A stretch of DNA of 6,708 nucleotides from Eubacterium nodatum ATCC 33099 (GCA_000510425.1 AZKM01000027.1:1-6708), one strand, 5' to 3'; numbered from the stretch's first letter, positions 1 through 5,213 are shown. Notes: generated from the letters alone by a model not told the origin. Numbers and translations are program-made.

Positions 1-45
1 TACTCTCTTTAGAGTGACGAAAGCGACAGGTTCTTTGACCGCTGT
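1..45. repeat. Possible degenerate REP-like intergenic repeat
   Basis: Seen: a 5-bp hairpin, ACTCT (2-6) with AGAGT (11-15), runs into GTGACGAAAG, then GACAGGTTCTTTG at about 25-37. Known: many Firmicute genomes carry dispersed intergenic repeats of the general form AGTGAC-AAAG...GACAGGTTCTTTGTCACT with inverted ends. Inference: this is a decayed copy, because the right arm (CTTTGACCGC) pairs only partly with the left. The window edge cuts the context, so a terminator for the neighbouring aminotransferase gene is also possible. Nothing else is recognisable in bases 46-100. Confidence 0.3.
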
Positions 46-100
46 ACCTATAATACACATACGCACATGCTACTTTTGACAGTGTAGAGATTTATGATAT

Positions 101-1183
101 TCATATATGCTTTGCCAATACTTTTAGAAAATCTCTGCAATCATCGGGGTAAATTTCACCCATATTGGCAATCTGAAAAATATTCATCTCATAAAACTTT
201 TCTTTTCCCGGATATACTGTATATCCGTCGGCTTCCATGTTTATTATAAATTCATCTAAGTTTTTTTCCGGTGGTAAAAACACGGAAGTAACAGTATTTG
301 CCATAAACTCCTCCGGCAAAAGAACCTTAAGATTCAGCTCTTTAAGACCTTTTCTTATGATTGCGGCACACTCCCTGTATCTCTTGATTAAATGATCAAG
401 CCCTTCCTCCAAAACATTATCCAGGGCTTTATCCAATGCCCAAAACAGGTTCACATTAGGGGTATTCGGAGTTTGGTTAAATTTAACAGCTTTCTCATAA
501 TGCCTGAATAAATTTAAGTAAACATTCCTACCCATATCCGGATTCAGCTTTTTTACTGCCTTCTCTTGAAAGCAAACCATTGCACTTCCCGGGTAGGCAC
601 CGAGACACTTTCCTCCCACCGTGGTTCCATAAGTAATATGATTTTTAACCACATCTATGTACTGACCGCCGACTGCAGAAACACAGTCCACAAAATACTC
701 TATATTATATTTATAAGCAAGATCTCCAATTTCACTTACAGGATTGATTATTCCAGCCGAAGTTTCATGGTATACCATTGCAATAAGTTTTACATCTGTG
801 TTCAGCTTCAGTGTTTCTTCGATTTGTCTTACATCTACCGGCATTCCCCATTCAAAATTGCAGTCCACAAATTCTATACCGTACTGCTTTAGAATTTGTT
901 TCAATCTATTTCCAAATTCACCGTTTCTTATCAATAAAGCCCTCTGCCCTTCGTGAAAAATTGACGACAGTACGGCTTCATTTGCAGAAGTTCCGGAGCC
1001 GGAAATCACAACCGACTTATATGTTTCATCTGCATTAAATATCTTTAAAATCTTTTCACATAGACCTTTATATAAAACTTCAAATTCTTTACTTCTATGG
1101 CATATATCGTAATGCATCAGAGCTTCTCGTACATTTTGAGCCGTGTTCACAGGACCCGGGCTAAACAGCATATGTCGTTTCAT
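101..1183 (-). CDS. phnW: 2-aminoethylphosphonate-pyruvate aminotransferase-like protein (class V, PLP-dependent)
   Basis: A 360-residue cytoplasmic PLP enzyme of the PhnW/AepZ type. It would transfer the amino group between 2-aminoethylphosphonate and pyruvate, giving phosphonoacetaldehyde and alanine, or run in reverse in phosphonate biosynthesis. Seen: the substrate-side SPGP near residue 8, DICHRSKEF at 26-34, the phosphate-binding loop GSGTSANEA at 62-70, HETSAGIINP at 139-148, the cofactor Asp166 in VDCVSAVGG, and the Schiff-base Lys192 in VGGKCLGAYPG. The C-terminal YPGK (324-327) and FQIANMGEI (336-344) are PhnW hallmarks. Lys192 and Asp166 sit within two residues of the known PhnW positions, and the length fits. 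The start at 1183 follows AAGGAG by 6 nt. A longer reading frame from 1246 would overlap this gene's own promoter. No phosphonatase or PEP mutase gene is visible, so direction and pathway are open. Other class V substrates, such as those of alanine-glyoxylate-type enzymes, remain possible. Confidence 0.88.
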   Translation of the reverse strand: MKRHMLFSPGPVNTAQNVREALMHYDICHRSKEFEVLYKGLCEKILKIFNADETYKSVVISGSGTSANEAVLSSIFHEGQRALLIRNGEFGNRLKQILKQYGIEFVDCNFEWGMPVDVRQIEETLKLNTDVKLIAMVYHETSAGIINPVSEIGDLAYKYNIEYFVDCVSAVGGQYIDVVKNHITYGTTVGGKCLGAYPGSAMVCFQEKAVKKLNPDMGRNVYLNLFRHYEKAVKFNQTPNTPNVNLFWALDKALDNVLEEGLDHLIKRYRECAAIIRKGLKELNLKVLLPEEFMANTVTSVFLPPEKNLDEFIINMEADGYTVYPGKEKFYEMNIFQIANMGEIYPDDCRDFLKVLAKHI

Positions 1184-1208
1184 GTTCTTCTCCTTGTATA
1201 ACTTCATA

Positions 1209-1237
1209 ATTCTACCACTATGTATTATTGAAGTCAA
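1209..1237 (-). promoter_or_regulatory. Sigma-A promoter of the PhnW-like gene
   Basis: On the minus strand, a -35 box TTGACT (1237-1232) and a -10 box TAGAAT (1214-1209) are separated by exactly 17 nt. Transcription would begin near 1202, leaving a leader of about 20 nt before the ATG at 1183 that just holds the Shine-Dalgarno sequence. This is one of the two strongest promoter matches in the window, and it decides the start of the gene. Confidence 0.75.
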
Positions 1238-1281
1238 ACCCAACATCTATTTTTTGCTCCTGTGGCATAATTTTTCACTGC

Positions 1282-1296
1282 TTTAATCGAATTAAA
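1282..1296. promoter_or_regulatory. Palindrome between the divergent promoters (possible operator)
   Basis: The inverted repeat TTTAAT-CGA-ATTAAA lies 45 bp upstream of the -35 box of the minus-strand aminotransferase gene and about 40 bp upstream of the extended -10 of the plus-strand hydrolase gene. Its position suits a shared regulator site, but a 6-bp AT-rich arm can arise by chance. No regulator gene is in view and no known operator consensus is recognised. Confidence 0.3.
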
Positions 1297-1335
1297 CAAA
1301 GGATTACAAATTTTTTCTATAAAAAAACACATAAG

Positions 1336-1346
1336 TGGTATATAAT
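1336..1346 (+). promoter_or_regulatory. Extended -10 promoter of the Mbeg1-like hydrolase gene
   Basis: TGG-TATATA (1336-1344) reads as an extended -10 element, and an overlapping TATAAT occupies 1341-1346. No good -35 hexamer lies 16-18 nt upstream. Instead there are A and T tracts (about 1311-1327) that could act as an UP element. Transcription would start at about 1350-1353, giving a leader of about 65 nt that contains the palindrome at 1368-1384. Confidence 0.5.
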
Positions 1347-1367
1347 CATAGTTAAATTATGAAACTT

Positions 1368-1384
1368 GAAGCTATTATAGCTTC
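1368..1384 (+). promoter_or_regulatory. Perfect 17-nt palindrome in the hydrolase leader
   Basis: GAAGCTAT-T-ATAGCTTC is an exact inverted repeat, with 8-bp arms around one central base. It lies about 15-18 nt after the predicted transcription start and 33 nt before the ATG at 1417. It could be a dimeric repressor's operator. It could also be a leader RNA hairpin (7-bp stem with a 3-nt loop) that stabilises the message. No run of T follows, so it is not an intrinsic terminator. Confidence 0.5.
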
Positions 1385-1416
1385 TAAAACTAAAGTTGAA
1401 AAATCAAGGGGAAAAA

Positions 1417-2541
1417 ATGTATAACATATTGGACTATATCACATGGCGAGGAGATCTCAACTTTGCCCTCAGCCCTTTTAATGATGTTGATAATTTAATA
1501 TTAACAGAACTGGCATACGCTACTATGGAAAATATAGTATCCGGCCTGAATTCTGAAAAAGAAATCACCCTAAAAGAATTTTCTTCTCAATATAGAAAAC
1601 TTAAATATAACCAATCTTATATGGCAAACGATCCGCAGCCTCTCATTTCGGCAACAGGAAAAAGCAAAAGATTCGGAAACATAAAATTAAAATACTATGT
1701 GAATGAAGTCAATCAGGAAAAAGAAGTTCAATTCTCTGCAGTTACATTCATCTTGGACTATAAGCACTGTTATGTTGCCTTTCGCGGTACGGATAACTCA
1801 CTGGTTGGCTGGAGAGAGGATTTTATATTAAGTTACGCAGATGAAAGCAACGGGCAGAATAAATCCATCGAATATCTCAATTATGTAGGAAACAACACCG
1901 ATAAAAACATCATCGTTGGAGGGCACTCCAAAGGTGGTAATTTTGCAATTTACGCAAGTGCCTTTTGCCAAAAAAAAGTTTCAAAAAAGATAAAAAGAGT
2001 GTACTCTAATGACGGTCCCGGATTCAACCAAAGTGTTACTGAAAAATCAGGGTACAAGGAAATTCTACCGAAGGTAAAACTTATAATTCCTGAAGATTCT
2101 ATTATCGGGATAATAATGTCAAACACTGAGAAAAAAAGTGTAGTCAAAAGTAATGCAAGAGGAATTAAACAACACAACCCTTATACATGGTCAGTCATAG
2201 GAACCAGATTTGAAAAAGCAAGAGGTCAGTCAAAAAGCAGCCTGCTCATGGACGATGCCATAGACAGATGGGCAAGAAGTATGACTCGACAGCAGCGAGA
2301 AAATGTTATCTGTGCCGTCTTTAATTCCCTCGAAGCCTCGGGAGCGGAAACATTTACAGAGCTTAATTCAAACAAAAAAATATACTATAGCAAGGTTATA
2401 AAATCTCTTTTTGCTCTGAACGGAGATACTAAAAAAGAGATTATGGCAGGAGCCGTAAACCTTGCTAAAGCAGGAAAAGATGTACTTTTGGAAGAAGCAC
2501 AAAAGTCTTTAAACACACTGATAAAAAGTAAGTCTAGATAA
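1417..2541 (+). CDS. Mbeg1-like (DUF2974) alpha/beta-hydrolase family protein
   Basis: A 374-residue soluble protein with no signal peptide or membrane segment. Seen: the N-terminal NILDYITWRGDLNFALSPFNDVDNLIL (3-29) is the family signature opening. FRGTD at 122-126 resembles the oxyanion-side strand of class 3 lipases. GGHSKGG at 168-174 is a nucleophile elbow (G-H-S-K-G) with Ser171 as the likely nucleophile. SNDGPGF follows at 197-203. Asp227 in PEDSIIG and His253 in KQHNPYTW are reasonable partners for a Ser-Asp-His triad. The C-terminal third is rich in helix and charge and has no recognised domain. Known: members are common in Firmicutes and resemble lipases, but I know of no settled substrate. 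The ATG at 1417 is chosen because AAGGGGA (1406-1412) stands just before it; an in-frame TTG at 1396 has no such site. It is transcribed divergently from the aminotransferase gene and converges on the NadE fusion gene. Confidence 0.87.
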   Translation: MYNILDYITWRGDLNFALSPFNDVDNLILTELAYATMENIVSGLNSEKEITLKEFSSQYRKLKYNQSYMANDPQPLISATGKSKRFGNIKLKYYVNEVNQEKEVQFSAVTFILDYKHCYVAFRGTDNSLVGWREDFILSYADESNGQNKSIEYLNYVGNNTDKNIIVGGHSKGGNFAIYASAFCQKKVSKKIKRVYSNDGPGFNQSVTEKSGYKEILPKVKLIIPEDSIIGIIMSNTEKKSVVKSNARGIKQHNPYTWSVIGTRFEKARGQSKSSLLMDDAIDRWARSMTRQQRENVICAVFNSLEASGAETFTELNSNKKIYYSKVIKSLFALNGDTKKEIMAGAVNLAKAGKDVLLEEAQKSLNTLIKSKSR

Positions 2542-2552
2542 AAAGCTAATTA

Positions 2553-2632
2553 TACACTGCCGTCGCACTTTTCACTTTGTCAGACATTATCGTACACTGC
2601 CTTTGTACTTCTCACTTTGCCATACATTTTTC
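2553..2632. repeat. 40-bp imperfect tandem repeat across the end of the NadE fusion gene
   Basis: Two copies, 2553-2592 and 2593-2632, both begin TACACTGCC and match at about 31 of 40 positions. The second copy includes the last seven codons and stop (2612-2614) of the minus-strand NadE-flavodoxin gene; the first lies wholly beyond that stop. The copy outside still reads C-L-T-K-stop against C-M-A-K-stop in the gene. A 5-bp hairpin (2592-2596 with 2604-2608) sits at the junction. No strong terminator with a T-run is visible between the two converging genes. Confidence 0.65.
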
Positions 2633-3133
2633 TACCCATTCTGTTACGATGTCTTTAGATTCGGGTGCCTTAGTACCGTGGATTGCAAGACCTTCTTCTA
2701 TCTCAGCACCTTTACATGTTCTCGCAAGCCATTCTAAAGTATCTGCCAGACCACTGCCTTCGTGGGTTATAATCGGATACACTTTTTTTCCTGTGAAATC
2801 CAGCTTTTCAAGCTGAGTAAACATAGGCATCGGATATGTTCCATGCCAATTGGGTGCCGCTAAAATAACATCATCGTACCCATCCAGAGATTCTAAATAC
2901 TCCTTAAGTTCAGGTCTTTCATCATTTGTAATTTCTTCTTTACTTTCCTTGATGCAATCGGTATATTCCATGCAGTATTCCTTAACAGTATCAACATGGA
3001 AAACATCAGCACCTGTGGCCTCCTTCAAATAGTCCACCACAAACTCGGTGTTACCCTTCTTCAGGTTTACAATTTCACCGTTAGCATAGTTTTCTCCTCT
3101 TCTGGAATAATAAATAATCATAGTTTTTGGCAT
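2612..3133 (-). other. Possible separately translated flavodoxin (internal start within the NadE fusion)
   Basis: Translation from the in-frame ATG at 3133 would give a free 173-residue flavodoxin beginning MPKTMIIYYSRRGENY. The Met falls only a few residues before the first beta strand, as in stand-alone flavodoxins. The minus strand reads AGAGAGG (3146-3140), then 6 nt, then ATG, which is a credible ribosome binding site. Inference: the nadE message may yield both the fusion and the free flavodoxin. This is not a separate gene and has no promoter of its own that I can see. Confidence 0.5.
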
Positions 3134-3937
3134 GTCTGACCTCTCTTTCCATCCACCTTCCTCTGCCTTCACAGGACCTTTGTATTCATACACAGGCATC
3201 ATTGAAAGCTTAAACAGATTAGCCTTATGTCTTTTGTCAATATTTTCTTTAATTTCCGGTTCGTGACAAACCCCTGTTCTAATATATTCATCTAATACAG
3301 CATATGAAAAGCCTAAATTTTCCTCATCCGTATAAGGTGTCAGCCCGTCAATGGGGACTTTATAAACCAGCTCATGGGGAAGTCCCAAATATGTTCCAAT
3401 CATCTTGACCTCGCCCACAGTAAATTTTGCTAACGGGGAGAAATCCCCTGCAGCATCACCATACCTTGTAGCATAGCCAACCCAGTCCTCTGAAAAATTA
3501 CTTGTGTTTGCAACTCTCCCATTCATAGACTGTGCTACAGCGTAAGTAGCAGCCATTCTGATTCTGGCAGGCAGATTTGTTATAGTCTGAATTTTAATTT
3601 CAGTAGAAAGCTCTGCTTTTACTCCATCCAAAAGCGAATCAACAGCCTCCTTTATGTTGATTATTGAATGAGTAATATCCAAATGTTTAATTAAAAGCTT
3701 TGAAGCGTCTATATCATCCTGCTTTCCATTAGGCAGAAGGACTCCATGAACTCTATCCTTGCCCAGTGCCCTCACGCACAGAGCTGCTACAACAGAACTA
3801 TCCTTTCCTCCACTAATGGCAACTACCGCATTACAACCTTCTCCATTTTTATGAAAAAAATCCCTTATCCATTCTATTACATTCTGTGTTTCTTTTTTTA
3901 CATCAAAATCTTTTTCAAACTGCTTCATACGATCCAT
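2612..3937 (-). CDS. nadE: Ammonia-dependent NAD+ synthetase fused to a C-terminal flavodoxin domain
   Basis: A 441-residue fusion. Residues 1 to about 255 are NadE, which amidates deamido-NAD+ to NAD+ using ATP and ammonia; no glutaminase domain is present. Seen: the ATP pyrophosphatase loop SGGKDSS (42-48), NLPARIRM (121-128), TSNFSEDWVGYATRYGDAAGDFSPLA (145-170), and LTPYTDEENLGF (199-210). Residues 269-441 are a flavodoxin_4-type FMN-binding fold, with IIYYSRRGENY (274-284) then KKGNTE as the phosphate loop, APNWHGTYPMPMF (361-373), and THEGSGLADT (391-400). The linker, about 253-268, is short and charged. The start at 3937 follows AGGAAAG by 4 nt; Met4 lacks such a site. A good promoter lies at 4015-4043. 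An internal Shine-Dalgarno and ATG at the domain boundary suggest two ancestral genes and possibly two products. Both domains look intact. The fusion rests on an uninterrupted frame, so a lost stop through sequencing error cannot be excluded. Confidence 0.9.
   Translation of the reverse strand: MDRMKQFEKDFDVKKETQNVIEWIRDFFHKNGEGCNAVVAISGGKDSSVVAALCVRALGKDRVHGVLLPNGKQDDIDASKLLIKHLDITHSIINIKEAVDSLLDGVKAELSTEIKIQTITNLPARIRMAATYAVAQSMNGRVANTSNFSEDWVGYATRYGDAAGDFSPLAKFTVGEVKMIGTYLGLPHELVYKVPIDGLTPYTDEENLGFSYAVLDEYIRTGVCHEPEIKENIDKRHKANLFKLSMMPVYEYKGPVKAEEGGWKERSDMPKTMIIYYSRRGENYANGEIVNLKKGNTEFVVDYLKEATGADVFHVDTVKEYCMEYTDCIKESKEEITNDERPELKEYLESLDGYDDVILAAPNWHGTYPMPMFTQLEKLDFTGKKVYPIITHEGSGLADTLEWLARTCKGAEIEEGLAIHGTKAPESKDIVTEWVEKCMAK
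3134..3146 (-). promoter_or_regulatory. Internal ribosome binding site at the NadE/flavodoxin boundary
   Basis: AGAGAGG (3146-3140), with the core GAGG at 3143-3140, stands 6 nt before the ATG at 3133 (Met269 of the fusion). The site lies in the linker, where codon constraint is weak, so a matching site exactly at the domain boundary is more likely a leftover or working start than chance. Confidence 0.5.
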
Positions 3938-4014
3938 CTTCTTTCCTCAGAAATCTTTATAAAGTTCATCTACCTATAGTTTTCACTCTCTAAATACTCC
4001 GGTCATTATTGAAG

Positions 4015-4043
4015 ATTGTAGCATAATTATTTAAGATTTACAA
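4015..4043 (-). promoter_or_regulatory. nadE: Promoter of the nadE-flavodoxin gene
   Basis: On the minus strand, -35 TTGTAA (4043-4038), a 17-nt spacer, then TGC-TACAAT with the -10 at 4020-4015 form an extended -10 promoter. Transcription would start near 4008, about 70 nt before the ATG. The leader holds a short palindrome, CTTTATAAAG (3955-3964), just upstream of the Shine-Dalgarno. No NiaR or NrtR operator is recognised. The remaining sequence up to the terminator (4044-4153) shows nothing I can identify. Confidence 0.7.
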
Positions 4044-4153
4044 ATATGGCTACCCGTTGAATAGCATCAAGTTTTGTGGAGTTTTACACCATCAAAGGCC
4101 TTAGTCGGATAATGTATTATTGATGTGCACCATATCTTTCAATTCATCCTATT

Positions 4154-4188
4154 AAAAAACTCCCAAACACTAGCAAGGGAGCTTTTTT
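4154..4188. terminator. Symmetrical (bidirectional) intrinsic terminator
   Basis: A6 (4154-4159), CTCCC (4160-4164), a 12-nt loop, GGGAG (4177-4181), a bulged C, then T6 (4183-4188). On either strand this gives a G+C-rich stem with a T-run. It lies 10 nt past the stop of the minus-strand gene at 4199-4558 and therefore ends that transcription unit. It also insulates the nadE promoter from read-through. No plus-strand gene reaches it. Confidence 0.8.
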
Positions 4189-4198
4189 AACAACTCAT

Positions 4199-4558
4199 TC
4201 AATCAAGCATATAATTTTCCGGATCGCACTCCAGAAACTCAAAATATTCTTCATGTACATTATAGTTGAGTGCGTAGAATTTTCCTGCCTCAACTTCCAC
4301 TTCAAGGGTCGCCGGACCTACCAGACAGTCCTTTAATTTCTTATCCTCCAGCTTCTGCCATACCGCTGATACTTTTAATTCTCGGCATCCCGGTTGTACA
4401 TAACATGCAGGCATCCCCTTCTGATAAAATCTATGTCGAGACTTTTTACCGTCAACAGAGATTATTCCATTCATATAAGAATATCCTTCCCTATGCCTGT
4501 TCTTGACGAAAATAACTGCAATATCATCTGTTTTCTTTTTTCTAAAAAATAACCCCAT
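4199..4558 (-). CDS. Small beta-rich hypothetical protein, 119 aa
   Basis: I do not recognise this protein with certainty. It has 119 residues, no signal peptide, no lipobox and no membrane segment. The N-terminus is short and basic (GLFFRKKK). The rest alternates short hydrophobic strands with turns: IAVIFVK (13-19), VDGK (35-38), VQPGCREL (54-61), and EVEAGKFYALNY (88-99). The VDGK ... PG-x-(H/R)-x-L ... G-x-(F/Y)-Y order recalls small beta-sandwich proteins such as the DUF2846 type, but that is only an impression. It ends in an acidic tail (ECDPENYMLD). The start at 4558 has AAAGGA about 9 nt upstream, and the frame shows normal low-GC codon use. It is the last gene before the terminator at 4154-4188. 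It may be co-transcribed with the corrinoid adenosyltransferase gene 136 nt upstream or have its own promoter near the palindrome at 4587-4604. Function unknown. Confidence 0.72.
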   Translation of the reverse strand: MGLFFRKKKTDDIAVIFVKNRHREGYSYMNGIISVDGKKSRHRFYQKGMPACYVQPGCRELKVSAVWQKLEDKKLKDCLVGPATLEVEVEAGKFYALNYNVHEEYFEFLECDPENYMLD

Positions 4559-4586
4559 GAATAAAGTTCCTTTCTAACAACGAGAG

Positions 4587-4604
4587 TTTCATAAGTTTAT
4601 GAAA
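4587..4604 (-). promoter_or_regulatory. Perfect 18-nt palindrome upstream of the 119-aa gene (possible operator)
   Basis: TTTCATAA-GT-TTATGAAA has exact 8-bp arms and a 2-nt centre. It ends 28 nt before the start codon at 4558. A weak AT-rich -10-like stretch lies just upstream on the minus strand (TATTTA, about 4611-4606). The size and spacing suit a dimeric repressor near a transcription start. No T-run follows, so termination is unlikely. The consensus is not one I can assign. Confidence 0.45.
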
Positions 4605-4629
4605 TTAAATATGTATTTTTACCCAAAGG

Positions 4630-4665
4630 CTAAACTTCAGTTCCCTTTGAGCCTGTCAGTAGGTG
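4630..4665 (-). pseudogene. Probable remnant of the 3' end of a second cobO-like gene
   Basis: On the minus strand this reads H-L-L-T-G-S-K-G-T-E-V-stop. The intact neighbouring gene ends H-Y-Y-E-Q-G-V-K-S-R-K-G-I-E-V-stop. The last 18 nt match the end of that gene (4695-4712) at 15 of 18 positions. Two of the three differences are silent and the third changes Ile to Thr. An upstream in-frame stop (4666-4668) and missing codons show it is not functional. It is either a decayed tandem paralogue or a short local duplication. Confidence 0.4.
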
Positions 4666-4694
4666 TCACTAATATTTTCTCCTCAGAATACAGC

Positions 4695-5213
4695 CTAAAC
4701 TTCAATCCCTTTTCTTGACTTCACACCCTGTTCATAATAATGTTTGACTTCTTTCATTTCAGTTACAAGGTCAGCCGTTTCTATAATATACTCAGGGGCA
4801 TATCTTCCTGTTAAAACCAGCTCCAGGGAAGCGGGTTTAAGCGATACCAGTTCATTTATGTCATTTTCTACAATCATACCCAATGACAGCGGGATAAAAA
4901 TTTCATCCAGTATTACAACATCGAATTCTCCCGATATGATAACTTCGCCGGCTCTTTTCATGCCGGATTCAACACCTTGCATATCCTGTTCATTTACAGG
5001 TCTGTTAAATATACATCCGTTAGTGCCGTAAAGTTCCCAGGTTATTCCTTCGATATTTTTCAATATATTTACTTCACTGTACTCCATCTGCTTTATAAAC
5101 TGTCCGAAATACACTTTTAAACCGGCTCCTGCTGCCCTAATTGCAAGCCCGATGGCAGCTGTGGTCTTTCCCTTTCCATTTCCTGTATAAACCTGTAAAT
5201 ACCCCTTTTTCAT
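4695..5213 (-). CDS. cobO: Corrinoid (cob(I)alamin) adenosyltransferase, CobO/BtuR family
   Basis: A 172-residue cytoplasmic enzyme that moves the 5'-deoxyadenosyl group of ATP onto reduced cob(I)yrinate diamide or cob(I)alamin, giving the adenosylated cofactor. Seen: the P-loop GNGKGKTT at 11-18, QFIKQMEYSE at 38-47, the Walker-B-like VVILDE at 99-104, LTGR at 134-137, and the family's C-terminal signature ADLVTEMKEVKHYYEQGVKSRKGIE at 147-171. It lacks the N-terminal extension of enterobacterial BtuR (about 196 aa), as is usual for short Firmicute versions. The ATG at 5213 follows AAAGGA by 5-6 nt. It lies 113 nt downstream of the CoA-transferase gene on the same strand with no terminator between, so one transcript is plausible. 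No cobalamin riboswitch is visible in the gap, and no other B12 gene is in the window. It may serve B12-dependent mutases of fermentation, which is an inference. Confidence 0.93.
   Translation of the reverse strand: MKKGYLQVYTGNGKGKTTAAIGLAIRAAGAGLKVYFGQFIKQMEYSEVNILKNIEGITWELYGTNGCIFNRPVNEQDMQGVESGMKRAGEVIISGEFDVVILDEIFIPLSLGMIVENDINELVSLKPASLELVLTGRYAPEYIIETADLVTEMKEVKHYYEQGVKSRKGIEV

Noticed and set aside
566..1038. Plus-strand open frames opposite the aminotransferase gene
   Set aside because: They are antisense to a well-conserved enzyme, have no ribosome binding sites, and encode no recognisable protein. The same applies to opposite-strand frames at 1950-2177, 2577-3032, 3746-3979, 4270-4506, 4744-5031 and 5493-6139, and to the out-of-frame minus-strand stretch at 5689-5877.
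1184..1246. Longer N-terminus for the aminotransferase starting at 1246
   Set aside because: These codons overlap a strong promoter (-35 at 1232-1237, -10 at 1209-1214), and the family-like sequence begins only after Met at 1183, which has AAGGAG at the right distance. The Met at 1207 would itself contain that ribosome binding site.
1396..1416. TTG start for the Mbeg1-like hydrolase
   Set aside because: It has no Shine-Dalgarno sequence, whereas the ATG at 1417 follows AAGGGGA, and known family proteins start with the NIxDYxxWRGDL stretch.
3938..4153. NAD-responsive (NiaR or NrtR) operator or other RNA element upstream of nadE
   Set aside because: I see only a 10-bp AT-rich palindrome (3955-3964), with no match to an operator or riboswitch I know.
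4624..4656. Terminator hairpin after cobO (AGGCTAAA with TTT-G-AGCCT)
   Set aside because: The stem is interrupted and no T-run follows on either strand.
4634..4666. Ten-codon minus-strand GTG leader peptide after a GAGGAG sequence at 4683-4678
   Set aside because: It is very short, its start is poorly spaced (about 10 nt), and it has no downstream gene it would attenuate. The same bases are better explained as a cobO 3' remnant.
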